A stretch of 16,202 nt of DNA from Pelobacter sp. UBA6812 (GCA_002452265.1 DKEW01000060.1:1-16202), one strand, 5' to 3'. Counted from the stretch's first letter, positions 6,102-14,326 are shown. A program made the numbers and translations. The notes: a model not told the origin generated them from the letters alone.

Positions 6102-8318
6102 ATGGATAGACAGCTTGGCATATCCGAAAAATTTTCCGGAGTCTCCATGAACATGCTGGCAAGTGATAAGAACTTTCAATCTCTTATTGATGATACGGCG
6201 CTCGGTCTCGTGTGGATCGACCAGGATTTCCGGGTGGTATTGCATAATGCCAGGGTGGGGGAGTTGTGCGGCATGCCTGCTGCCGATCTGATCGGATGTT
6301 ATTGCTATGAAGTTTTCCGTGGCAGAAAGGGCGTTTGTTCAGGATGTATCGGCAGGCAAGCTATGGATAACCGAGCGTCAGCTTTTCAATCGCCGGAAAA
6401 GGATTTTATCGTTGGTAATAACCCGGGCTTAAGCGCTTTTGCGTTTCCGAGTTTGGCAGAAAACGGGGCTGTTTCCGGCTTTCTTCTGGCATTTGATCAG
6501 CGGTGTCCCCAGCATGGATATGGGGATTTTTTTCCCAGGAATGAATCGTGTTTCAGACACCTTGCAGATGTGGCTCCCTGTATGGTCTGGCTGTCCAATC
6601 CTCAAAATGATGGTGCGTATTTCAATAAAGCCTGGGTGGATTATACCGGGCGCAGCATCTCTCAGGAACTCGGAGCAGGCTGGACGGATAACGTTCATCC
6701 AGAGGACCTTCCGCAACGCTTGGCGACGTGTAACGAAGCCATCCGAAACCGCGTCGAATTTCGTTTGGAATACCGTTTGCGGCGGTCGGACGGCAGTTAC
6801 GGGCGCGTATTGGAAACCGGGTCGCCCCGATTCGGTTTGGATGGAACGTTTGCCGGCTATATCGGTGTCTGTGTCGATCTGTCCGGACCTCCCGTGTTCG
6901 AAAGCCCACACAAGGTAATCCTTGATGAGTTGGAAGGAAATGGGGCCCCGTCAATTCCGGACCTGCGGCATACCGATACGGCCGGGAAGAATGAAAGTGC
7001 TGCTGGTGGCAAGTTCGAGGAGACCCTTCCCGATCTGGTACCAAGTTCTCCTAAACAACAAGAAGCATTAAATCAGTTATTTCGACAGGTGCATCGTGCC
7101 AAAAGAGAATGGGAAGGGACCATCGATTGTCTCAAGGAAGTGGTGGTCCTGGTGGATGAAAATGGCAGGGTTCGCCGTTGTAACAAGGCCCTCGGAAAAT
7201 TAACCGGGAGGGGGTACGCCGACCTCATTGGCAAGGAACTACGGGAGATTTTCAGTCAGGACAGCTTTGCCGACGATGTGCTTAAACGGCAACACGGGGA
7301 AGTCTGTCACGAACTCGGCGGGCGGTGGTTTCTTGCAAACAGTTACCGGTTGGACGATTGTCGGGAGGGTGGCGGAGCCGTTGTCACGCTCTACGATTAT
7401 ACCAGCCTGAAACAGCTGACCTCGCAACTGGTCGATTCCAACCGTAATCTGGAAATCAAAAGCCGCCAGTTGGAATCAGCCTATGCAGAGTTGAAGACCA
7501 CCCAAGTCAAGGTTTTTAACCAGGAAAAAATGGCTACTATCGGGCAACTGGCTGCGGGGGTGGCCCATGAGATCAATAATCCCATCGGTTTTATAGCGAG
7601 CAATCTCCGCACTCTGCATAAATATCTCGCCAGGCTGATTGAATATATCCATGTCCAGGAGGAGGCATTAAAGGATCCCGCAAGTCCACAGGCCCATGAA
7701 TCTGTTGCAAAAGCCCGACAACAGCTTAAACCGGATTTTATTGTCGAAGATGTTGTTGACCTGATCGATGAATCTCTCGATGGCGCGGAGCGGGTAAAAA
7801 AAATCGTCCAGGATTTAAAAGGGATTTCCCGGGTGGACGAATCGGAATGGCGTACCATCGATCTTGTGGAGTGCCTTGAAAGTACCATTAACATTGTCTG
7901 GAATGAGATCAAGTATAAAGCGACCCTGGTTCGGGATTTTTCCGAACTCCCCCCTGTGCGGTGCTATCCGCATCAGTTGAATCAGGTCTTCATGAATTTG
8001 CTTATCAATGCCGTACAGGCCATTGATAAGGAAGGAACGATTACCGTGAAAACCTGGCCGGACGGTGATGAGGTGCTGTTCTCGGTTGCCGATACCGGCT
8101 GCGGTATTCCCGAGGCAAATTTATCTCGAATTTTTGAGCCGTTTTTTACGACCAAGGAAATCGGTATAGGCACCGGTCTGGGATTGAGCGTTTCTTACCA
8201 AATCGTGAAAAAACATAAGGGCGAGATCTTCGTAGAGAGCGCGCCTGGTAAAGGAACAACTTTCACGGTGCGCCTGCCCGTCGATGCGGAAGCAATGTGC
8301 GGTGACATGGATGTCTGA
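6102..8318 (+). CDS. Soluble triple-PAS sensor histidine kinase
   Basis: This protein of about 738 residues has no membrane segment or signal peptide, so it senses in the cytoplasm. Its order is: PAS1 (about 28-135); PAS2 of the PAS_3 type (about 150-263; HPEDLPQR and YRLRRSDGSYGRVLE motifs); PAS3 (about 340-440); a helical linker; a HisKA domain with phospho-acceptor His489 in GQLAAGVAHEINNP; and a HATPase domain with N-box QVFMNLLINAVQA, DTGCGIP, FEPFFTTK and GTGLGLS. All catalytic motifs are intact. PAS1 carries a cysteine group, CYCYEVFRGRKGVCSGC (Cys66, 68, 79, 82), which may bind metal or respond to redox. ATG 6102 has AGGA six bases upstream. ATG 6096 is in frame, but AGGA directly abuts it. 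The end overlaps the next gene by 8 bp, so the HD-GYP regulator is its likely partner. Confidence 0.94.
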   Translation: MDRQLGISEKFSGVSMNMLASDKNFQSLIDDTALGLVWIDQDFRVVLHNARVGELCGMPAADLIGCYCYEVFRGRKGVCSGCIGRQAMDNRASAFQSPEKDFIVGNNPGLSAFAFPSLAENGAVSGFLLAFDQRCPQHGYGDFFPRNESCFRHLADVAPCMVWLSNPQNDGAYFNKAWVDYTGRSISQELGAGWTDNVHPEDLPQRLATCNEAIRNRVEFRLEYRLRRSDGSYGRVLETGSPRFGLDGTFAGYIGVCVDLSGPPVFESPHKVILDELEGNGAPSIPDLRHTDTAGKNESAAGGKFEETLPDLVPSSPKQQEALNQLFRQVHRAKREWEGTIDCLKEVVVLVDENGRVRRCNKALGKLTGRGYADLIGKELREIFSQDSFADDVLKRQHGEVCHELGGRWFLANSYRLDDCREGGGAVVTLYDYTSLKQLTSQLVDSNRNLEIKSRQLESAYAELKTTQVKVFNQEKMATIGQLAAGVAHEINNPIGFIASNLRTLHKYLARLIEYIHVQEEALKDPASPQAHESVAKARQQLKPDFIVEDVVDLIDESLDGAERVKKIVQDLKGISRVDESEWRTIDLVECLESTINIVWNEIKYKATLVRDFSELPPVRCYPHQLNQVFMNLLINAVQAIDKEGTITVKTWPDGDEVLFSVADTGCGIPEANLSRIFEPFFTTKEIGIGTGLGLSVSYQIVKKHKGEIFVESAPGKGTTFTVRLPVDAEAMCGDMDV

Positions 8319-9261
8319 AACGGTACTGTTCGTTGACGATGAGGAGAATATCCTCCGTTCCATTGAGCGTCTTTTCATGGACAAGGATTTGACCTTACGC
8401 AGCGTTACGAACGCCAAAAGTGCCTTGTCCGTCCTGCAGCAAGAGGATGTGGCGGTTATCGTTTCCGACAATATGATGCCGGGTATGTCGGGACTCGATC
8501 TGCTTTACCAGGTCCGGGATATTTCTCCCTCCACCGTCAAGGTGTTGATGACGGCCTATGCGAATCTTGGTACCGCGGTTGAGGCCATTAATAAAAGCGA
8601 AATTTTCCGCTTTGTTGTCAAGCCCTGGGACAACAACGAGTTGGAATGGATTGTCGAGGAAAGTCTGGCGCGCTACCGTATCATTCAGGCACTTTCCAGG
8701 GGAACCGAGTCAACCTTGCTGAGTCTGGCGCAAACGATTGAGTTGAAGGATCCCTATACACGCGGACACTGTGAACGGGTAGGAGAATATGCCGTGGCCA
8801 TGGCGCGCCGGCTCGGGTTAGCGGAATCCGCATGTCATGAAATCCGACACGGATGCTGGCTGCACGACTGCGGAAAAATTGGGGTACCCGAGAAAATCCT
8901 GAACTTCAGGGGCCCTTTGGACGCAAACCAGTATGCCACTGTCAAAAAACATCCAGCCTGGGGAGCTGAGGTGGCAAGACAAGGCGGGCTTTCGAAAAGG
9001 GTGATTAATATTATCCTGCATCATCATGAACGTTTCGACGGGACAGGATATCCCCTTCAGCTAAAGGGGCATGATGTGCCCCTGGAAGCCCGGATTATCA
9101 GCGTGGCCGATGTCTACGATTCTCTGACCACCGACCGACCCTATCGGGATGCCCTCCCCAGGGACGAAGCTTTACAGATACTCCGAAATCTCAAGGGGAG
9201 CGTTTTGGATCCTGACATGGTCGACCTGTTCCTTGATTTATTCGGTAATCAAACGGAATGA
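8311..9261 (+). CDS. RpfG-like response regulator: receiver plus HD-GYP c-di-GMP phosphodiesterase
   Basis: This 316-residue two-domain regulator is predicted to break down cyclic di-GMP when phosphorylated. The receiver (about 4-120) has the acidic pair in FVDDEEN, phospho-acceptor Asp53 in VSDNMMPGMSG, Thr81 and Lys104 (VKPWD). The HD-GYP domain (about 135-316) keeps its metal and substrate motifs: ELKDPYTRGHCERV, HDCGKIG (185-191), HHHERFDGTGYP (237-248), and ARIISVADVYDSLTTDRPYR. I choose ATG 8311, which overlaps the kinase stop by 8 bp, because the protein then begins directly at the first receiver strand. An upstream in-frame ATG at 8284 adds nine unlikely residues. The tight overlap suggests translational coupling with the kinase. 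The sequence appears fully active, and the activity itself is inferred from the family. Confidence 0.96.
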   Translation: MSETVLFVDDEENILRSIERLFMDKDLTLRSVTNAKSALSVLQQEDVAVIVSDNMMPGMSGLDLLYQVRDISPSTVKVLMTAYANLGTAVEAINKSEIFRFVVKPWDNNELEWIVEESLARYRIIQALSRGTESTLLSLAQTIELKDPYTRGHCERVGEYAVAMARRLGLAESACHEIRHGCWLHDCGKIGVPEKILNFRGPLDANQYATVKKHPAWGAEVARQGGLSKRVINIILHHHERFDGTGYPLQLKGHDVPLEARIISVADVYDSLTTDRPYRDALPRDEALQILRNLKGSVLDPDMVDLFLDLFGNQTE

Positions 9262-9300
9262 TGTAGTCATTTCGTTAGCTTTTTGCCAAAGGATGGGCCT

Positions 9301-9963
9301 GTGATCGAGTTCGACGAATGGGAAAAACGGATGGTCCTTAAGCTGGTCTATTATGGTCCCGCCATGTCTGGCAAGACCACAAATTTGCTGATGCTACACG
9401 ATCTTCTTCAGCAGGAAGGACGTGGCGATCTCATGGTTTTGGACACCAAAGATGACCGGACCATTTATTTCGACCTGCTGCCGTTTTTCCTGGTGGCTCC
9501 CAGCGGTTTGCGAATCAAGCTCAAGGTTTACACCGTGCCCGGACAAGTCAAGCACGATGCCACCCGCAAGGCAGTTCTGCAGAGGGCCGACGGCGTGGCA
9601 TTCATTGCGGATTCACAAGTATCGGAAACATCCAATAACTTTAACAGCTTCCAAAATCTTGAAAAGAATCTGGGCTTTGTTGGTTTGGATATTGAACAAG
9701 TACCCCTGGTGGTGCAATTCAATAAGCGGGATCTGGACAGGATCGTCGCCGAAGAAGAGATCCGCCGGGTGTGGGATCCCTCCGGTATCCCGGTTTTTAT
9801 GAGTTCCGCCCTGTACGGTACCGGTGTGCTTGAGACCTTTGTCCATCTGGCGGATCGAACCTACGCGTATGTCGACTCCCGATACGGTCTGGCCGAAAAT
9901 CATGGTCTTGATAAACAGATGTTCCTGGCTCAACTTGTCCGGAGAAAGACGGATCATGCGTGA
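9301..9963 (+). CDS. MglA-like Ras-family polarity GTPase
   Basis: This 220-residue small GTPase belongs to the MglA group, which sets cell polarity and positions motility machines such as type IV pili in Myxococcus. Visible motifs are: P-loop YYGPAMSGKTTN (Gly19 to Asn28); switch region TKDDRTIYFDLLP with Arg53; TVPGQ (78-82) with Gln82, which replaces the Ras DTAGQ form and is typical of MglA; NKRD (141-144); and SSA (168-170). Arg53 and Gln82 correspond to the residues used for GTP hydrolysis in MglA. A C-terminal tail of about 25 residues goes beyond the MglA core. The start is GTG 9301, with AGGA seven bases upstream; a TTG at 9283 is the less likely alternative. No mglB (Roadblock partner) lies next to it. 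Its place among kinases and a pilus-type motor ATPase suggests a switch for that machine. Confidence 0.92.
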   Translation: MIEFDEWEKRMVLKLVYYGPAMSGKTTNLLMLHDLLQQEGRGDLMVLDTKDDRTIYFDLLPFFLVAPSGLRIKLKVYTVPGQVKHDATRKAVLQRADGVAFIADSQVSETSNNFNSFQNLEKNLGFVGLDIEQVPLVVQFNKRDLDRIVAEEEIRRVWDPSGIPVFMSSALYGTGVLETFVHLADRTYAYVDSRYGLAENHGLDKQMFLAQLVRRKTDHA

Positions 9964-9995
9964 AGGCCGGAGTACGATGACAGCGGGGAGCTGGC

Positions 9996-11291
9996 ATGAA
10001 TTTTATCGGTGAGATCAAATTTCTGGTGGGCGCGGAGAAACGTCTTATCGACGTTCTCGATGAAGCGCAAATTCTGCCATTGTTTAAAAGCGCCGTAAAA
10101 GCAGGGATTGAATTTGCCGCTGTCGTCGATGATAAAAACGTACCATTGTGGACTCTGGGACCGTGCCCCCCGGCGTCGGTTGTCGGGGAGGAAAACTGGG
10201 ATGCTCGCTGCAAGCTCCTGTTGGAAGGTGAACCGGTGGGAGCCGTTTGCCTCAGACGGGGGCAGGTCAATCCCCATGGATGCGAGATGATGGCTCATCT
10301 GATCGGCGATGCCTTGAATAGCATCATGGCCAACAACCTGAAACGGATGCTGACCACGGAAATTCATACCAGAGTGGTAAACCAGTCTTATGACGAATTG
10401 CGCGAGAGCCATCGGCAGTTGATCGAATCGGAGAAGAAATACCGGGATCTGGCCGAAAATCTCGAGCTGCGGGTGCAAGAGCGGACCGAGGAACTCAAGC
10501 GCGCCTATGCCCGGCTCCTCCAGCAGGAAAAAATGGTCTCTGTCGGACAGCTTGCCGCCGGGGTGGCTCATGAAATTAACAATCCGAACGGCTATATTCT
10601 AAGTAATCTCAATACGTTGCGAAAGTATGTCGGAAGAATGACGAGCATGCTGGAGTATTATCGTGGCTTGCATGAGGCTGCCGGGTCTGAAAAATGGCGG
10701 GAGTTAAAGCTTGATGTGGTGCTCGGAGATGTCGACGAACTTTTGGATCAGAGTGTTTCCGGGGCACAAAAAGTCAAGCAGATCGTTTCCGCCTTCAAGG
10801 GGTTTTCCCACGTGGATGATATGGGGGTAAGCGCCGTAGACATAAATCACGAAATCGACCGTACCCTGGGAGTTCTTTCCGGGGAGATGCCCGGGGATAC
10901 CAGGATCATCAAGGAATTTGGCGTTCTCCCGGCGTTTGAGGGAAACGGAGCCCTGTTGTGCCAAGTGTTTTTGAATCTGTTTCGCAACGCCTTCCAGGCC
11001 AGGTCCGAGGGATTGCAGCTGATTATCACTACAGAGCATGAAGACGACACGTTGCGGATACGTTTCTCCGACAACGGCCCCGGAGTGCCGGATGAGATCC
11101 ACGGCAGAATTTTCGAGCCGTTTTTCACGACGCGCGATGTAGGCCATGGCACGGGTCTGGGGTTGACTATCGCTTATGATATCGTCAATGGCTATGGCGG
11201 TACTATTGAGGTGGAAAACAGTAAAAAAGGCGGGGCAGTATTTCTGATTCAACTGCCCGCAACAGGGAGAACCGATGGCCAGGTACGCTGA
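9996..11291 (+). CDS. Soluble sensor histidine kinase with atypical N-terminal domain
   Basis: This 431-residue cytoplasmic histidine kinase has no membrane segment. Residues 1-125 form a small domain that I cannot name with confidence; LLLEGEPVGAVCL and its strand pattern suggest a degenerate GAF-like fold. A long helical, coiled-coil-prone linker follows (about 125-180, with LRVQERTEELKRAYARL). The HisKA domain has His192 in GQLAAGVAHEINNP. The HATPase domain has CQVFLNLFRNAFQA, SDNGPGVP, FEPFFTTRDVG and GTGLGLT. The catalytic core closely resembles that of the first kinase in the operon, so the two are probably paralogues. The start is ATG 9996, with GGGGAG seven bases upstream. Its end overlaps the receiver-ATPase gene by 17 bp, making that protein and the final receiver likely phosphorylation targets. 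Confidence 0.93.
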   Translation: MNFIGEIKFLVGAEKRLIDVLDEAQILPLFKSAVKAGIEFAAVVDDKNVPLWTLGPCPPASVVGEENWDARCKLLLEGEPVGAVCLRRGQVNPHGCEMMAHLIGDALNSIMANNLKRMLTTEIHTRVVNQSYDELRESHRQLIESEKKYRDLAENLELRVQERTEELKRAYARLLQQEKMVSVGQLAAGVAHEINNPNGYILSNLNTLRKYVGRMTSMLEYYRGLHEAAGSEKWRELKLDVVLGDVDELLDQSVSGAQKVKQIVSAFKGFSHVDDMGVSAVDINHEIDRTLGVLSGEMPGDTRIIKEFGVLPAFEGNGALLCQVFLNLFRNAFQARSEGLQLIITTEHEDDTLRIRFSDNGPGVPDEIHGRIFEPFFTTRDVGHGTGLGLTIAYDIVNGYGGTIEVENSKKGGAVFLIQLPATGRTDGQVR

Positions 11292-13689
11292 ACTATTCCG
11301 TAACGTGCTGGGCAACCAGGGCACCGAGGCATCCGTTGAGGATGATTCGGATAAAATCATCCCTGGACAATGCGCCTATACCCTTTTGTTTGTTGATGAC
11401 GAGGACGGTGTTCTCAAGGCTCTGAGAAGGATTTTTCAGGACGAAAATTACCAGATCCTGACCGCCTGCAACGCCTCGGATGCCCTGATGATTTTGGAAA
11501 AGCACACCGTCCACTTGATCGTATCCGACCATCGGATGCCCGGTATGACCGGAGCTCAACTGCTTAAACAAATCAAGGGGCGCTGGCCGGAAACCATCCG
11601 CATCATGCTCACCGGATATGCCGATGTCCAGTCTATCATGGGCGCGGTTAACGAAGGCTCTGTCTATAAATTTATTACAAAACCATGGAATGACGAAGAC
11701 TTGCGGCTCACCATCAGCCTGGCACTGCAGCAATATGCCTTGATGCAGGAAAACCGTAAACTCAAGGAAGTCAGCAGGCAGCAAAGGGAAAAACTTAAAA
11801 ACTACTCTACCTTGATTGAGAAGAACAACGGGGTTCTGGGGAGCCTTCTGGCCAAGGCCGGCCTGGTGAAACTGGAGGATTTTCATCGTGCTCTGGGCGA
11901 ACGCCTGGGGGAGGAATTCATCATCGATACCCTGGTACGCCTGGGCACGGCCAGTGAAACGGAAATTCTCAAACTGCTCCAGGACAAACTGCATCTGGAA
12001 TATGTGGATCTCAAAGAGATGAATCTGAATGGCGAAGTCGTTCGCATCCTGCCCAAGGAACCTTGCATAAAGCACCGCATGATTCCGATCCGGCTCGATG
12101 ATCGGCATTTGACCTTGGCCATGGCCGACCCATCCGACATGTATCAGTGCGACAATCTTGCCATGATAACCGGGTTCAGAATCAGTCCGGTGATTGCCCG
12201 CAGCTCGGATATTCTGGAAAGACTCCACGCCTTTCATGAGCCCGAGTCCCAAATAGGCAAGGTGAATTTCGAAGATATCCAGGATCTCGATCCCATGGAT
12301 GAGGTGGATATTGTCATCGAGGACGAAGAGGCCGACATCAGTATCCAGGAACTGCTCAGCTCTTCAGAAGTCCCGCCTATTATACGGATTGTGAATTCCA
12401 TCATATCCGAAGGCATCCGTTATCGGGCCAGCGACATTCACATCGAACCCAAGACCAAATACACCGTGGTAAGATTTCGCATCGACGGCATGTTGCATGA
12501 CAAGATCCGCATCCCTTCGGAACTGCATCCGGCAACAGTTTCACGCATCAAGATTCTGGGAAAGCTCGACATCTCCGATCGACGCAAACCCCAGGATGGC
12601 CGCATCACGGTGAAATCCGCTACCCGGATGGTGGATCTGCGGGTTTCCACCATGCCGTCCATCAATGGCGAAAAGGTGGTCATGCGGATCCTCGATAAAA
12701 GCGCTTCCGTCCGCAATATCGACGAGCTCGGTCTGCTCCCCGATGATCTGAAAAATATCTACAGTCTGATCAAAAAGCCGCAAGGGATACTCATTGCCAC
12801 CGGTCCCACCGGTAGCGGCAAGACCACCATGCTTTACTCGATCCTGGGGGAAATGCTTGAGCGGTCTAAAAATTTCGAGACCATCGAGGATCCGGTGGAA
12901 TATTTTGTCGAAGAGGCCAATCAAATCTATGTACGCGACAAGATAGGTCTTTCCTTCGCCTCTGTGCTGCGTGCCACCCTGCGTCAGGACCCGGATGTCA
13001 TCCTGGTTGGAGAAATCCGCGATTTCGATACCGCCGATGTTGCCTTCAAGGCGGCATTGACCGGGCACATGGTACTCACGACCCTGCATACAAACAGTTC
13101 CATTGCCTCCATTACCCGTCTTATCGATATCGGTATAAAACCGTATCTGATTGCATCTGCTCTGGAAGGGATTGTTGCCCAGCGTCTGGTTAGACGGTGT
13201 TGTAAATACTGCAGGGTCGAAGAGTCGCCGGATAGCGAGATACTGGAACTCCTGCGTGTCTCGCCCGAGGTCATCGGCGAGCATGTGGTACGCGGTAAGG
13301 GCTGCCCACGTTGTAACAACACCGGTTATCTGGGAAGGATCGGAATTTACGAGCTGTTCATGATGAACGATGATTTCCGCCATGTTATTTCGGAAAATTC
13401 CAAAGGGGCAGATCTGCTGAATATGGCGAAGTCCATCGGCATGAAAAGCTTGCTCGATGACGGACTGGCCAAGGTCAAACGTGGAGAGACGACTCTGAGT
13501 GAAATATTAAGGGTGCTTGGTCCACAGATACGGCATGAAAGAACTTGTGAAAAATGTCACAAAGTGATCGATGCCAAATTTCTTTTTTGTCCGTTTTGTG
13601 GCCAATTCAGGAGGGATATTTGTGAAAAATGCAAAATGCCTTTAGAAGACGATTGGATCAACTGTGCATCATGCGGAAATAAACGATAG
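11275..13689 (+). CDS. Receiver-MshEN-PilB/GspE ATPase fusion with C-terminal double zinc ribbon
   Basis: This 804-residue fusion combines a signalling input with a type IV pilus/type II secretion motor ATPase. The receiver spans about 35-155 (Asp41/42, phospho-acceptor Asp85 in VSDHRMPGMTG, Thr113, Lys136). An MshEN/GspE N-terminal domain spans about 185-320. The hexameric motor ATPase spans about 355-750: the ASDIHIEP signature (385-392), Walker A GPTGSGKTT (510-518), DPDVILVGEIRD (572-583), TGHMVLTTLHTN (596-607), and a zinc site Cys643/646 with Cys677/680. The extra tail has four CxxC pairs (758/761, 772/775, 783/786, 797/800), a double zinc ribbon. Normal PilB/GspE is about 500-570 residues and lacks both the receiver and the tail. 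The MshEN repeats have lost the Arg and Gln that start and end the c-di-GMP-binding motif. ATG 11275 has GGGAG upstream. Phosphorylation presumably controls the ATPase. No pilus genes are in the window. Confidence 0.95.
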   Translation: MARYAELFRNVLGNQGTEASVEDDSDKIIPGQCAYTLLFVDDEDGVLKALRRIFQDENYQILTACNASDALMILEKHTVHLIVSDHRMPGMTGAQLLKQIKGRWPETIRIMLTGYADVQSIMGAVNEGSVYKFITKPWNDEDLRLTISLALQQYALMQENRKLKEVSRQQREKLKNYSTLIEKNNGVLGSLLAKAGLVKLEDFHRALGERLGEEFIIDTLVRLGTASETEILKLLQDKLHLEYVDLKEMNLNGEVVRILPKEPCIKHRMIPIRLDDRHLTLAMADPSDMYQCDNLAMITGFRISPVIARSSDILERLHAFHEPESQIGKVNFEDIQDLDPMDEVDIVIEDEEADISIQELLSSSEVPPIIRIVNSIISEGIRYRASDIHIEPKTKYTVVRFRIDGMLHDKIRIPSELHPATVSRIKILGKLDISDRRKPQDGRITVKSATRMVDLRVSTMPSINGEKVVMRILDKSASVRNIDELGLLPDDLKNIYSLIKKPQGILIATGPTGSGKTTMLYSILGEMLERSKNFETIEDPVEYFVEEANQIYVRDKIGLSFASVLRATLRQDPDVILVGEIRDFDTADVAFKAALTGHMVLTTLHTNSSIASITRLIDIGIKPYLIASALEGIVAQRLVRRCCKYCRVEESPDSEILELLRVSPEVIGEHVVRGKGCPRCNNTGYLGRIGIYELFMMNDDFRHVISENSKGADLLNMAKSIGMKSLLDDGLAKVKRGETTLSEILRVLGPQIRHERTCEKCHKVIDAKFLFCPFCGQFRRDICEKCKMPLEDDWINCASCGNKR

Positions 13690-13771
13690 GTTTTCTTCGT
13701 TTGGATCTGCAGGAGCTGAAATCCTTACCCGGTCGCTTCAATGGCGGCCTTGCGTCGGAAGGCGGTAGACT

Positions 13772-14326
13772 ATGGAAAAAGCAACAAACTGCATTTTGCT
13801 GGTGGACGATGAAGTTCATGTGGTTAATGCATTGCGGCGGGCTCTTATGGATGAAGACTACGATATTATTGCCGCCTATGGTGGAGAAGAAGCTCTGGAG
13901 CTTTTGTCCAAACATGCGGTTAAAGTAATCGTTTGCGATGAAAGGATGCCCGGCATGTCCGGGGCGGAACTGCTTTCCATCGCCAGCAAAAAGCATCCGC
14001 AAATCGTGCGCATCCTTCTTACGGGATATGCCACTCTGGAAAACGCCATGAAAGCGGTGAATGAGGGCGAAATATGGCGCTTCTTCACCAAGCCCTGGAG
14101 TGATCTCGATCTTGCTCTCGCGATTCGCTCGGCAATTGAAAAATACGATATGGAAACGAAACTTCGTCACATGATGGCCTTGGTTCGCACCCAGCATCTT
14201 GCCCTTGAGGGTATCAAGCAATCTACTTCCAACGACATGCTGTTGCAAAAAACACGGGATGGCAGCTATTACATGCCGGAGTTAACGGACCATGAAATAG
14301 CGGAAATCCTGAAACAATGCAGATAG
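13772..14326 (+). CDS. Stand-alone receiver-domain response regulator
   Basis: This 184-residue protein has one receiver domain (about 5-125): LLVDDE, phospho-acceptor Asp56 in VCDERMPGMSG, Thr84 in LLTGYA, and Lys107 in FTKPWSD. A helical tail of about 60 residues has no recognisable output domain. It may relay phosphate or bind a partner, in the manner of CheY-like proteins. The receiver closely resembles those of the HD-GYP regulator and the ATPase fusion (compare VNEGEIWRFFTKPW with VNEGSVYKFITKPW), which suggests duplication within the operon and shared kinases. The start is ATG 13772, with a GGCGG eight bases upstream, a modest ribosome binding site. It lies 82 bp after the ATPase gene and is probably the last gene of the operon. 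Some RpfG-like receivers are very similar, but no HD-GYP domain follows. Confidence 0.92.
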   Translation: MEKATNCILLVDDEVHVVNALRRALMDEDYDIIAAYGGEEALELLSKHAVKVIVCDERMPGMSGAELLSIASKKHPQIVRILLTGYATLENAMKAVNEGEIWRFFTKPWSDLDLALAIRSAIEKYDMETKLRHMMALVRTQHLALEGIKQSTSNDMLLQKTRDGSYYMPELTDHEIAEILKQCR

